DNA from: Achatina immaculata | Lineage: Eukaryota > Mollusca > Gastropoda > Stylommatophora > Achatinidae | Direction: 5' to 3' | Length of the DNA: 64,000 nucleotides | NCBI GenBank assembly: GCA_009760885.1 | Contig: CM019707.1 | Span: 30,565,687-30,629,686 of the forward strand | Shown here: in pieces, positions 34,835 to 46,230 of the stretch | Layout: the number at the start of each line of letters is the position of its first letter | Numbering within the stretch: the stretch's first letter is position 1 | Position numbers and translations under genes: made by a program | Notes under the pieces: generated by a model | What the model saw: the letters and a program-made list of their open reading frames with translations, nothing else | Told to the model about the DNA's origin: nothing | Database searches by the model: none

Positions 34835-35345
34835 TTAAAAAAAATGAAATAAAATGAATATAGCACTTAGCTGTAACTTGTAAGAAGCTGTGGGTTGTCC
34901 GACGCTGTGTTCAGAAATGCGCATGGTGGGATGTAGAGAATATTTAAATGGAGACTTCTGATAGGTGGGTCGTAACTGAAGGTGGTGGGTGGGGAAACCG
35001 TGGAGGGGAGAGAGAGTGATATAGTGTGGTAACCTAGCCGGTAGAAGGTGAAATAGGTGGTTATAGTTGTGGTAGAGGGGTTGTAATGTGATGCTGTGAA
35101 GAGGTTCTGAATTATGTGTAACAAGTGAGAAGAGAATGGAACTTAGTGGAGAGGGATTCTGATTATATTCCTGAATGTAGCGGTTCTCGAGGGCTAGACG
35201 GATTCTGTCATCAGCGTGACATTGTTTGATGGCTGTTATCAGAAAATCAGGTTTGCCTCTGTTGTTGAGGGCATTGAAATGATTAGGGACTGGTTTTGAA
35301 GAATGCTGGGTGATATCGTACAGATGTTTCTGCTTTCGATCCCCT
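34835..35345 (-). pseudogene. Penelope GIY-YIG endonuclease, C-terminal part
   Basis: The frame reads KLGDRKQKHLYDITQHSSKP, then VPNHFNALNNRGKPDF and a conserved-looking RIRLALENRYIQEYNQNP. It continues the YIGETGL codons that lie at 38487-38525 on the other side of the LINE. The glutamate in ALENRYI is in the position of the conserved GIY-YIG family glutamate. Confidence 0.8.
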
Positions 35346-35357
35346 AATTTGAGACCA

Positions 35358-38300
35358 TTCATTCATTTGCATGTCCCTTGCGGAACTTTGCCTCCCTAAC
35401 AACACTCCTGTAGGCCTCTCGGTTGTGAGCAAGATGGCCTGCTGCTGATGCATCCATTTGCAGATCATCGACGATGTCTTGCAGCCATCTTCGCCTTGGT
35501 CTTCCTCTTTTTCTTTTTCCCATTATGTACCCTTCCAAGACGGTTTTCTCTAGATTATCATGACGTTTAATGTGTCCAAAATAGTTAAATTTTCTCTCTT
35601 TAATCCTCTTTACTAGCCAGCCTTCTTCAATATTAAGTTCTTATAGTGTGGATATATTTGTTCTTTTTTGTGTCCATGATATTTGAAGAACTCTTCTGTA
35701 TCATTTACATTCAATGGCATTTATGTGTTTCTCAGCTGTTTTGTTAAGTGTCCAGGTCTCGCAGGCATATGTTGCGATGGGAAAGATGCATGCCCTTAAA
35801 ACTCTTATTTTTGTAGTTCTGTCTGTTCCTCTCCACAGATTCTTTAGTTGTTTTACTTTCTGAAGAGCCATACATGTCCTCCTTTTAATTTCCCTCATTG
35901 TCTCTCCATTATTAGTTAGCTGTGATCCAAGATATTCAAAACTCTTCTTCCAGTTTTTCCGCATTGATACATATATCAGCTGCCTTGTTTGTTTTGTCAG
36001 TTGTCATCAATTTAGTTTTCTTTGCATTAAGATAGCGGTTGTGCTCTTCGCTATTTTTACGGACTGACATAATTAGTTTTTCCATTCCTTTTTGTGTTGT
36101 GGACAGTAATACTGTGTCATCAGCATATCTAATCTCTGATATTTCATAACCTCCAATTGTTATGGCATCGTAATATTCTTTGTCTACATCTTCTCTAACA
36201 TTCATCATTATATTTTCAGTATACAAGTTAAAGAAGTAAGGCGACAATATGCACCCCTGACGGACCCCTTGTTTTATGTCAAATCAAATTGTTGTTTCAC
36301 CATTTATTCTTACTGGTGCTTGTTGATCTAGATACAGCAGTGATGTTAATTGTATCACATGTGTTGGAAATACCATTTTTTCCATTAATTCCCTAAGTTT
36401 CTAGTGTTGTACACAATCAAATGCCTTTGAGTAGTTTTCTTATCTTATATCTTATGTCCTTTCCGTGCCGTTAAACGTCACATAGGGCTCGCAAAGTAGT
36501 TCGCCAATTTTTCCTGTCTTCGGCGAGTCTTTCAACCTCGTCAAAGGATTTTATGCCTGTTAATTTGGCCTCTCTTAACAATGTCCTCTTCAGAGTTTCA
36601 CGCGGTCTGCTTCTTTTTCTTCAGCCAGTTGTGTTCCACTTGATAGCGCTTGTTTTGGGATTTTCTGATCATTTCTTCTCATCAAGTGACCAACATATGT
36701 CCATCTCCTTTTCCTGATCACCCATGAGACTGGTTGTTGTTCAGTCATCTGTCTTATCTCTGCATTGTTCTTGAATTCGTTCCACTTGATGCCGAGTATT
36801 TTCCTTAGGCATTTGTTTTCAAAAGAGTATTATTTCTTTTCTGTTTATTTTGTTATCTTCCAGGTTTCGCATCCATAAATGAGGGTGGATATTACATTTG
36901 AATTGAATAATCTTAACTTGGTTTTTGTGCTTATAACTTTTGAATGCCATATGTTCTCAAGGTTCTTGAAGATTGATGCTGCTTTTGCAATTCTGATCCT
37001 AACTTCCTTTCTAGTGTCACCATCCTGGTCTATGTAGCTGCCAAGGTATGCAAATTGATTGACTTCTTCAATATCTGTCCCTGCTGTGTGTATTTTTCCA
37101 TTTTGACTGAGGGGAATTTTCATTATTTTTGTTTTGTCCTTGTTAATTTCAAGTCCTATTTTGCTAGCCATTGAAGACAGTGTTTCTGTTTTTTCTTGCA
37201 TGGAATTCACATTATTACTGATAAGAGTTATGTCATCAGCAAAATCAAGATCTTCTAGTTGGGTTCCATGTACCCAGTCAATACCTGTGTTACCTGTGCA
37301 GTATTTTTTCATTATGAAGTCTATTGTAATACCAAAAAAGTAAAGGAGACAGTATACATCCTTGTTTCACACCTGTTTCAATCTGGAACCATTCACTCAT
37401 CCTTTCTTCTGTCTTGACAGCACAAACATATCCATTATATAAGACCTTAATGATGTTGACAATTTTAGATGGTATTCCATATAGACATAAAATTCTCCAT
37501 AATGAATCTCTGTGTATGCTATCAAATGCCTTTTTAAAGTCTATGAAGTTCAGGATTAATGGTTTTTGCTTTTCAATATGTTCTTCAAGTATTATTCTGA
37601 GAGTAAAAATCTGGTCGAGACGGCTTCTCCCTTTTCGAAATCCTGCTTGTTCTTCTCTCATTGCAGTAGTCTATTAAGGCTAAATATAGATTCACATTAA
37701 ACTCTCTGCATTTCTCTATTATTATTCTTATATTGAAAATATGATCTCTTGATCCTCTTCCTTGCCTGAAACCAGCTTGGACAATATCGACTTCTATTTT
37801 TTTACGAAGTCTACCCATTATGATTTTTAACAGAATTTTACTGGCATGACTAATCAGGTCAACAGTTCTGTAGTTTGTACATAATTTCAGGTTACCTTTT
37901 TTGGCAGTGGTATGAATGTAGTTCTTTTCCATTCTTTTGACCAAATACCTGAATGCCATATCTTTTTATATAGTGCATGATAGATTGTTGCACATTCCTT
38001 TCCTCCTGCATGATAGATTGTTGCACATTCCTTTCCTCCTGCTTTAATAAATTCAGCTGTTATCACATCCTGGTGATTACCATTTTTCAGATTCTTTATT
38101 GCTCATAAAACTTCTTCTATTGTCAGTTCGGGTTCATTCTCCTCCAATAATAATTCACACTGTTGATTTCTGCTTTCACAGACAGTTGTTTCATACATTC
38201 TTCTGCAATATTCCTTCCATCTTTCTCGAATTTCCTCTGTCTCTGTCAAGGTATTCTCATCTTGCCACAAATTACATTTAGCTTAAGTGTGACATTTCTC

Positions 38301-38474
38301 GTCAGTGTCTTCATTTCTTTAAGCATTTCACTCTCTCTTCCACACTTCTGACTGAGTCTTCATTTCTCGACGTTGTTTTATCAGTTCTAGTGTGCTTGCT
38401 GTAATTCATCCATTATTTTGTGTTTTCTTTACTGGAACCATGTCTTTAGCTGTTGTTATTAAGATATCTCTGGC
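35358..38474 (-). mobile_element. RTE-A LINE nested in Penelope element
   Basis: The 12-bp TSD AATTTGAGACCA (35346-35357 and 38475-38486) frames the insert, and excision restores the Penelope GETGLKL reading. The left end has the TTCATTC tail. The element reads from VTTAKDMVPVK-like codons (about 38430) through PKKGNLKLCTNYRTVDL, VQAGFRQGRGSRDHIFN and LYLALIDY, then (after an RTE-B insert) EIRYADDTVLLSTTQ to the basic tail. Small shifts and stops are present, for example in the ETWTLNKT region. It is 5' truncated near the same point as the 59.34-kb copy. Confidence 0.95.
36436..37664 (-). mobile_element. RTE-B LINE nested in RTE-A
   Basis: A short TSD, AGTAGT (36430-36435 and 37665-37670), interrupts the RTE-A codons for FIDY/SKAFD. 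The insert starts, on the minus strand, in the RT at REEQAGFRKGRS and runs to the ATATAAG-type tail. It includes IDFKKAFDSIHRDSLW, LEDLDFADDITLIS and QFAYLGSYIDQDGD. An extra A near 37337 shifts the frame, and stops appear near 36840. Confidence 0.93.
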
Positions 38475-39369
38475 AATTTGAGACCAGTTTCACCAATATA
38501 AGTTATCCTGCATCTTTTGCATTCAATGACATATATCACCACGTGGGACTCGGATGTGAATCCCTCATGAAGAGTGGGGATGGTTTTGGGAAAGGTGATC
38601 GTTTTCGTTTCCCAGACGACAGGGGAGGTAACACAGCGAGGTCGGTTACATTTTCTAGTACCAACACATGCAATGTTCCGCTTCAGGTGGCTGTGGACGA
38701 GAATGTGCTTAAGGTTTGGATCACGTTTGTATGCTAATAGGGGTGGATCAGAGAAAATGTTGCGAGTGTCCGGATCGAGTTGGATTAGTGGCAGATGACG
38801 ATAAAGAATTTCTTAACCATCTGACCGTGCGGGTGAAAAGGAAGTACTAACTTAACTCTGTTAGATGGAGTAACAGGTTTTTTTTCTGAATGTTTCTTTG
38901 CGGGTCACTAGATGGATATAGTTGAATGCTTTCAGAAGGTCATTTTCTGGGTAGTGGCGATGACGCAAAAATTCTAATAATTAGTTGGACGGAGGATTTT
39001 CGAGTATGGGTTGGAGTCTTTACAAGCTTCAGGATGAGAGGAGGTGTAAAGTAAATAGGTGTGGCTGTCGGTGGGCTTGTAAAATACAAAGGTGACAAGC
39101 CTGTCTGTGCCAATAGATATTGTGATGTCTAAAAAATTCAGACTTTTCAGAAATTTCATAAGTGAATTCAGGTTTTTTTTTTTTTTTTGCTCGTCCTGTG
39201 GCATACTGGTTACTCCTGTCCCGTCATCTGTGTACCTTTTCTAGAGTTCTGGAAGTCTGGCAGTGTAGGTTTCCCATAATTTGACTTTCAGAAAGCCTAT
39301 AAATAAACATGCATAGCTGGAATCCATTTTTGTTCCCATGGCGACACAACTGATTTGCTCAAAGTAAAT

Positions 39370-39646
39370 GAGTGCCTGAGTGGCGAAATGGTTAGTGCAC
39401 TTGTCTCTCATGGCGATGGTTTGGGGGGGGGGGGGTTCGAATCCGGCCGGAGGCACCCTAGTCACCCAGCTGTAGAAATGGGTACCCGATTTCTTCTGGA
39501 GTTGGGGAAGGAAAGGCAGCCAGGTGTGATACTGACCATATCACCCTCTAGTATGCTGACAGGTCAAGGAAAATATGGACACTAACACCATAACCCTATG
39601 TGCCTCTAAGGCATGACAGGATTACCTTTACCTTTTTTTTTTTTTT
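39370..39646 (+). mobile_element. tRNA-derived SINE nested in Penelope element
   Basis: The A box is GAGTGGCGAAATGGTTAGTGC and the B box is GGTTCGAATCCGG after an expanded G-run. The body has GGAGGCACCCTAGTCACC, GTGTGATACTGACCATATC and ACTAACACCATAACCC, and the tail is ATTACCTTTACC plus T-run. It sits between the Penelope codons FEFNGEF and YFEQISC. The duplicated target is only about AAT and is blurred by the T-tail. Confidence 0.9.
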
Positions 39647-40139
39647 AATTCGCCGTTAAACTCAAAGGAATTTAGGTTTAGTGCTAGCTGTGTGTCTAAT
39701 TATGGTATCAGTGTTAGTGGTTGGGTGAGGGTCTTTGTCAAGAAAATAGCGGAGTGCTAAGAGTCCATCGTCATGGGAGATGGAGGTGTAAAGGGAGCAG
39801 ACATCAAGGAGAAAGATGTGATAGGTGTGGTGTTGAGAGAGTATGATCGCATCAAAAGTTGTTAAGGCCTGGTTGGTATCTTTTTAATAAGAGGGCAGTT
39901 TGTGTACTAGCGGCTGGGAAATGCTGCCCAAAGCGTCAGAAATGTGCTCAGTGGGGCATGAGCACGCTGATACGGTGGGACGTCCACGATGAGCGGGTTT
40001 ATGGATGTTGGGAAGGAGATAGAAGGTGAGTTTGCCTAAACAGCTATCCTTGGTGTGAGGAGAAACAGCTTAGGGTAGGAGCCCACCTTCGGTAATCAAG
40101 TCTTTGGTGGATGCTTCCACTTTGTCATTAGTGGAACTG

Positions 40140-40207
40140 GTAGTACAGGGCGATGCCCCAGTCTTGTTTAACCCTCAGTAGCTCAGCCGATGCCCCAGTC
40201 TTGTTTA
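40140..40207. repeat. ~37-bp minisatellite, right part
   Basis: About two units (GATGCCCCAGTCTTGTTTAA and CCGATGCCCCAGTCTTGTTT) continue the array of 34313-34690 beyond the Penelope insertion. Confidence 0.9.
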
Positions 40208-40488
40208 TTCTTAGAATAACTTCCATCTGGTTTATTTTCTGTCGAAATTTATCAACACAATTTATTCTGGCGTAGCATGAAAAAAGTTTTAAAAAAAAAC
40301 AGTAACTTTATTCTTATGAATTTGTTCCAAAGCTGGAAGTTCATAATTTTAAACTGCCACAAGGAGGGGACAAAAATAGAGGAGTTGCTTTATATCTCAG
40401 TAAACCGTGATGTGATAACAAAAAATGTTTATGGGTTGTGGGTATGTTCGGTGGTCAAAGAGTTAATTAATATGGAGCGGACATTGTA

Positions 40489-40830
40489 GTGTGCTCCATA
40501 GAAAAACAGGAATTAATAATGATCAAGCTTACGGTTCCGTACGAAACAAGAATAGAGGAGCAGCGTCTGTTCAAATGTGAGAAGTACAATGACCTTGTCA
40601 AGCAACTGAAGCAGGGGGTAGGAGTCAGGGCAAAAGTGATAGCTGTAGAAGTGGGAGTGAGAGGATTCGTAGCAACATCAGTATATGACCTATGTAAGCA
40701 GCTGGGCAAGGGCATTGAAAAGCCTCTCAGAAACGGCAGAAAAGGCCTCATGCTGGCTGTGGAGTATGCGAAACAAGCATTGAGAACATACATAATTTCA
40801 TTTGTCACAACCAATATCAGTCCTCCGTAG
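40489..40830 (+). mobile_element. Non-LTR retroelement C-terminal domain fragment
   Basis: The frame reads IMIKLTVPYETRIEEQRLFK, KYNDLVKQLKQGVGVRAKVI and AVEVGVRGFVATSVYDL. The pattern (I/L)xLTVPYE, then KxxKYxxL, then VEVGxRGF is seen at the C-terminus of many metazoan LINE-like reverse-transcriptase proteins. No RT core precedes it in the window, so it is a short remnant. Assignment rests on motif recognition only. Confidence 0.6.
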
Positions 40831-40910
40831 CTAAATCGCTAAAGATGCACTTCAAAGAGCAGTGCCAACTGGAAGATCATGGTTTCAATCCCGGACCCCC
40901 CCAAAAAAAA
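40829..40910 (+). mobile_element. SINE head (tRNA-like), truncated
   Basis: TAGCTAAATCGCTAAAGATGC resembles an A box and ATGGTTTCAATCCCGG a B box, with spacing of a tRNA. It is followed by C and A runs. The usual SINE body is not found. Confidence 0.5.
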
Positions 40911-42515
40911 AAGCAACCCCCCCCCCCCCCCTTAGAGTGTCAGGAGTCGAAAAACTTGTCTGGAAGGGGGGGGGGGAGGTACTTCCTTCGATGATCTGAA
41001 GGAGTTGTGTTGCTGTTCCGCGCTCTACAGTAGGGAGTTTCCTGCTGTATATGGACTGTAAGCTTCGTTTTCTCTCAGGACGTTAAGCTGCCTGCGCATG
41101 ATTCTGACATGAAGTCAGTGTCCACTTTGTCATACATACATGACAGCTAGTGGGCCCCCGCCCCCCCCCCCCGGGCCGGTCTTTGACAATGACAGTTTGT
41201 TTCTAAACATGACAGCTAACGCTGTCGCGGCGTGGGAAAGCAGTATATCATGGCCAGTGAACTCTCCCCCCCCCCCCCCCAACAACAACAACGGTTCACG
41301 CGATGGTATCTGCAAGTTTTCGAGTGGTCTGTAGGAGAATGGATGCATCGGTTTTTTTTTTTTTTGTGAACATGCTTTCGGCGTGGACAGACGCCTGAGA
41401 CAGTTTGTCTTGTCTCGTCTCCGTGTCTGGGCGAGGTCTCGTTTTCAAGGTCCGTTCAGGGAATTTTAAGCCGCTGTTGCCGTCTCCGCATCCGGCTCGG
41501 TGGTCTCAGTGAGAAAGGTTGTGCCGCACGGATATCGCAGTTAAGCGCTGTGTAGGCCAGGCAGTTGACTTTCTTCACTAGGTGGCGTTTGATACCGAGC
41601 TGATGTCGCGGGCCGCATGGTGATAATGCGCCGGGAGACAGAGTTTGGAAGGCACAGCACTGGAATATTCCGTCCTTTGTCGCTGTACGTAAATTTAGTT
41701 TTTAGACTGTACCGTGCCCCCACCCAGCCGCTTAATCCCTTGATATCCTGGAATTTGTGCCCCAGAATGTCATATTCTCCCCCCCCCCACCTCACCTACT
41801 CCCCCTCCCTCCTTTTTCCTCCCTCACCCTCCTTTTTCAGTGGCTATGCTGGAATTCGTGATTTAGAATGTGCTCCCATTATACAAGGTTGGGTTGGCTA
41901 AAAGATTTACTCTCTCCCCCCCCCTCTCTCTCTCTCCCTCCCTCTCTCTCTGATTTGTGGTGTTTCTGTCCAGTTTCTTGGAAGAACCGTTGCGGGCCGT
42001 TCCTCGTTCACACTCTTTCCTCTGCGAGCAGTGTACCATAGTTCACTCTCTCCGCTACGAACTAATTAGTGTACTGTCCTCTTCTCTTCCCCTCCCCCAA
42101 AAAAGAAAAAAAAATCAGCCTTGGAACCAGACTGTTGAGTAAACAAGAGGAGGAGGCACGTCACGGCCCGGGGGCGGCCGCCTGGCTGCCTCTTACTGTA
42201 AGCTGACGCCGCTTAAGGCATTTGCCACCGCAGTCGGTGGAGGGCACTGTGGGCCGCGTGGTGTTTGCCGGAATGGGCTCGAGTCTTAAGAATGGATTTG
42301 GTCGGCCCTGTGTTTTCTTATAATGATCCTCATTATTGCTGGCCTTGAGACGATGGCGGTGTATGAAGGAGCGAAGTGGGAGTTGGGGGTTGGGGAGTGT
42401 TGATTTTGTTTAACAGTAAATGAGATGAAATGTGAAGGAATGAGCGGAACTTTATTGGCAAAAGGGGAAGAATTTGGGCACGGAAGCCCCAGTCTGACAT
42501 TCTGCACCTCCGGCT
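40911..42515. other. No gene recognised; CpG-rich patches and poly-C runs
   Basis: C-runs or G-runs occur at 40918, 40967, 41161, 41267 and 41781. CpG-dense DNA lies at 41390-41630 and 42145-42270 (contains GGGGGCGGCCGCC and CACGTCACGG). Frames in this area are short and without domains. The CpG-dense part could be regulatory, but nothing confirms it. Confidence 0.4.
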
Positions 42516-42517
42516 TT

Positions 42518-42730
42518 CATGTTAACTTTGATACTGGTGTTATGTTAACTTTGATACTGGTGTTATGTTAACTTTGATACTGGTGTTATGTTAACTTTGA
42601 TACTGGTGTTATGTTAACTTTGATACTGGTGTATGTTAACTCTGATACTGGTGTTATGTTAACTTTGATACTGGTGTTATGTTAACTTTGATACTGGTGT
42701 TATGTTAACTTTGATACTGGTATTATGTTC
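42518..42730. repeat. 23-bp minisatellite
   Basis: The unit is ATGTTAACTTTGATACTGGT plus GTT. About nine copies are present, one lacking two bases. Confidence 0.97.
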
Positions 42731-42778
42731 TTGTTGTATCCTCCCTGGAATTAACGTTCATCGTGCGTGTTCTTTTGC

Positions 42779-42970
42779 AGCTGTTGCGGTGAGGATGTTG
42801 AGACAACACGTAATCGTGTCGGATATGGAGTGGGTTCTGACGGCTATTTCCCCCCACCAAGTTATGGCTAAGAAAGCAGAGAGGTGCAGTACTTCTTTAC
42901 CAGGGTCCACCACTAGGGGGAGTATAGTGATCCCTGTCCAGTCGCTCGGGCTGAGCCTGTAAACTGGAGA
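42779..42970 (+). repeat. Interspersed repeat copy, parent of the 51-bp array
   Basis: It starts with GTTGCGGTGAGGATGTTGAG, includes ATCGTGTCGG and TAGTGATCCCTGTCCAGTCG, and ends at GAGAGGTGGGACAGGGTCTT. The order matches 1285-1600. Its last part is repeated in tandem immediately downstream. Confidence 0.55.
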
Positions 42971-43312
42971 GGTGGGACAGGGTCTTGCTTGGCTGTGGTT
43001 CTAGTATTGTACTAGCGGACAGGTGGGACAGGGTCTTGCTTGGCTGTGGTTCTAGTATTGTACTAGCGGAGAGGTGGGACAGGGTCTTGGTTGGCTGTGG
43101 TTCTAGTATTGTACTAGCGGAGAGGTGGGACAGGGTCTTGGTTGGCTGTGGTTCTAGTATTGTACTAGCGGAGAGGTGGGACAGGGTCTTGGTTGGCTGT
43201 GGTTCTAGTATTGTACTAGCGGAGAGGTGGGACAGGGTCTTGGTTGGCTGTGGTTCTAGTATTGTACTAGCGGAGAGGTGGGACAGGGTCTTGCTTTGAT
43301 ATAGTTCTAGTA
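42965..43312. repeat. 51-bp minisatellite
   Basis: The unit contains GAGAGGTGGGACAGGGTCTT, GGTTGGCTGTGGTTCTAG and TATTGTACTAGCG. About seven units are near-identical. The 51-bp period keeps an open frame (GCGSSIVLAERWDRVLV). Confidence 0.97.
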
Positions 43313-43314
43313 TT

Positions 43315-43870
43315 ATGTACGTATAAAAACGTGTAAAACAGTAACAGAGCCAAGGTGACCATGCCGAGAGCTATGGCACTAGTTGTCAGGTCCAGCAATA
43401 CAGACAGCATTCTTCCCCATAAACAGCCTGTCGCTCCTCCTCCAGTCTAGCTGAGTGCCGGTCATCGAGGTAGTGGAGGCCACCGAGAACCTGCAACTGG
43501 AGCAACACTCCTCGCCTAGCCCGTGTATTAAGATAATCGCAGCGGAGAGGACACGAGTCTACAGTTCCAGCAAGAAGAAGACGAAGAAGAAGACGACGAC
43601 GATGAAAACAAGGTCAGGTGGTTACAGTCAGCACTTGACATCTCTCCACATGCCATTCCTGACTTATAATGAATGACTGTTGCTGAAATCAGGTCCGATA
43701 ACGAGCACGCTTTTGGTCTTAAATTTCATGCAGCGGTTACTTGCCCTTGACCTAGAGCTAACTGCGTGACAGGGTCTATTTGGCTATCATTAGAGCCACA
43801 CATGAGTACAGTGCTACAAACACTTCCCAGTATTACCAGTGTAATGTTAGCAGTGCAACGTTATGCCAGA
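43315..43870. other. No gene recognised
   Basis: Unique DNA with a short GAA/GAC-rich patch (43573-43605). No domain or splice pattern is seen. Confidence 0.4.
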
Positions 43871-43874
43871 AATA

Positions 43875-44735
43875 ATGTTAACGGAGCCACGGTACGGGAA
43901 TATACGTTTTTAACGAAGTCGCAGTACAGGAGCCTGATGTTAACGAAATAACAGTACAGAAGCGCTATATTAACGAAGTAATAGTACGGGAGCGCTGTAT
44001 TAATGAAGTAACAGTACAGGAACGCTATATTAACGAAGTAATAGTACAGGAGCGCTGTATTAATGAAGTAACAGTACAGGAGCGCTATATTAACGAAGTA
44101 ATAGTACAGGAGCGCTGTATTAATGAAGTAACAGTACAGGAGTCTGATGTTAACAAAGTAACAATGCAGGAGTGCTATATTAACGAAGTAACAGTACAGG
44201 AACGCTATATTAACGAAGTAACAGTACGGGAGCGCTGTATTAATGAAGTAACAGTACAGGAGTCTGATGTTAACGAAGTAACAGTACAGGAGCGCTATAT
44301 TAACGAAGTAACAGTACAGGAGCGCTATATTAACGAAGTAACAGTACAGGAGTCTGATTTTAACGAAGTAACAGTGCATGAGCGCTATATTAACGAAGTA
44401 ACAGTATCGGAGTCTGATGTTAACGAAGTAACGGTACAGGAGCGCTATATTAACGAAGTAACAGTACAGGAGCGCTGTATTAATGATGTAACAGTACAGG
44501 AGCGCTATATTAACGAAATAACAGTACAGGAGTCTGATGTTAACGAAGTAACAGTACAGGAGCGTGATGTTAACGAAGTAACAGTACAGGAACGCGATTT
44601 TAACGAGGTAACAGTACAGGGGCATGATATTAACGAAGTAACAGTACAGGAGCGTGATATTAACGAAGTAACAGTACAAGAACGCGATTTTAACGAGGTA
44701 ACAGTACAGGAACATGATGTTAACGAAGCCACGTA
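43875..44735. repeat. 30-bp minisatellite
   Basis: About 29 units contain GAAGTAACAGTACAGGAGCG with TATATTAAC or TGATGTTAAC. Both strands stay open for long distances (QERYINEVTV on plus, LLYCYFVNIA on minus) because of the 30-bp period. Variants mix freely, which suggests unequal exchange rather than selection on a protein. Confidence 0.97.
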
Positions 44736-45069
44736 ATGTATATGCCAGTAATGAATAAATCTGTCCCTATCTTTTTTTTTTTAATACGATCTAATTATTA
44801 ACACGGGACTATATTAACATATGGAGTACAAGGTATAATTCTGTATATAAGTATATATTGTTAGCACGCGATTGAAGCCGATTCCGTCGCTTATCATCTG
44901 TTTTCATAGCGGTCACGTTCAGAATAATTGTGAGGATAGTGTTTAGTTTAATGTGGGAAAAAAGTGAGCCTACATGCACATCACACAGAGAGCGAGGGAG
45001 TGGAAGGTGAAGGCAAGCAGAGGCGTGTCTGAGCAAAGTAGCTCACTTGAAAGTGTGGATTTTTAAGAG

Positions 45070-45600
45070 GGGGGGGGGCCGATTTTTCGGTCAGTGACCC
45101 ATAGTAGATATTGCTAGCGTAGAGTTGGCCGAAACACAGCCGACCAAGACCCTGTTCTCCCCCACCCCCCACCAGTATTGCTAGCGTAGGGTTGGCCGAA
45201 ACACAGCCGACCAAGACCCTGTTCTCCCCCACCCCCCAACAGTATTGCTAGCGTAGGGTTGGCCGAAACACAGCCGACCAAGACCCTGTCCCCCCCACCA
45301 GTATTGCTAGCGTAGGGTTGGCCGAAACACAGCCGACCAAGACCCTGTCCCCCCCCCCACCAGTATTGCTAGCGTAGGGTTGGCCGAAACACAGCCGACC
45401 AAGACCCTGTCCCCCCCACCAGTATTGCTAGCGTAGGGTTGGCCGAAACACAGCCGACCAAGACCCTGTCCCCCCCACCAGTATTGCTACGTAGGGTTGG
45501 CCGAAATAGCCGACCAAGACCCTGTCCCCCCTCCCCCCAGTATTGCTAGCGTAGGGTTGGCCGAACCACAGCCGACCAAGACCCTGTCCCACTTTCTCCG
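45070..45600. repeat. 59-bp minisatellite with C-runs
   Basis: The unit contains TATTGCTAGCGTAGGGTTGG, CCGAAACACAGCCGACCAAG and ACCCTGTCC plus a C-run of variable length. Its reverse complement (GGACAGGGTCTTGGTCGGCT) matches the 51-bp unit at 42965-43312. Confidence 0.96.
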
Positions 45601-46225
45601 TTGTTCTTCTCCCCCCCCCCCCCAGTAACAGACCCTAAAATGGCTAACGGGGGCATGGATTCTGATGACGATGGAGTCTTCCAAAGAGTATTACACATAC
45701 CCTGCTTTTGTTTTTTTTTTTTGGGGGGGGGGATAATAATAATAGTAAACTGGTCCCAATCTGACAAAATGCTGTGCTTAAGATCTTCACCGCATCGGTT
45801 GCAAAGAACAGAACCTCGCAGTGTCAAGAAGAAGAAGAAGAAGAATACCAGTTTGACGCAACAGTGTTATCCATACTTTTTTTTTTTTTAATAATCGATA
45901 GACAATGGTCGAAAGTGTTCACTTGATTGTTCTCACTTTGGGGACATGCAGTCTTCGGCTGTTTAGAAGTTTATTAGCACGGGACAGTGTTCTTTTTTTC
46001 TGTGCTCATGGAACTACCAGCAGGATGCAGCTGATGCGGTGAAGATTTTGGAGCGGAGGCTTTGTGTCGGGTGGGCGGGGGGTCTCGACGGAGGTCCGGA
46101 GTGGAGGTTAGAAGCGAAAGGAAATGATGGGAGTGTTTGGCAGCAGCTCCGCCACGATGAGGACTGCTATGGTTCGCTGGCCCTGATCAGTTTCATTCCA
46201 GTAGTCGCCATCTCTCCCGTGTCGT
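45601..46225. other. No gene recognised; partial interspersed repeat
   Basis: This contains GATGCGGTGAAGATTTTGGA (46034) of the 1285-1600 repeat family, C, T and G runs, and AAG triplets at 45827-45845. Confidence 0.4.
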
Positions 46226-46230
46226 AGAGC

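Larger units (their letters stand above)
34691..40139 (-). mobile_element. Penelope-like retroelement with GIY-YIG domain, interrupted
   Basis: Read right to left. The N-side RT region has LLPNIHKP, GRPTVSACSCPTEHIS and LLDVCSLYTSISHDDG, then FEFNGE. After the SINE come QISCVAMGTKM, SYACLFIGFL and the YTDD core, then FLDITISIGTDRL and FVFYKPTDSHTYLLY. The GIY-YIG endonuclease follows as CKRCRITYIGETGL and, beyond the LINE insert, KLGDRKQKHLYDITQ with ENRYIQEYN. This RT plus C-terminal GIY-YIG order is diagnostic of Penelope-like elements. Stops and shifts make it dead. A 9-bp near-TSD, GTAGCACAG/GTAGTACAG (34682-34690 and 40140-40148), lies in the minisatellite. The 3' end carries a hammerhead-like motif. 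Confidence 0.92.

Noticed and set aside
43861..44736. Long open frames on both strands (284 codons minus, 190 codons plus)
   Set aside because: They coincide with a 30-bp tandem array. The period is a multiple of three, so all frames stay open without coding selection.
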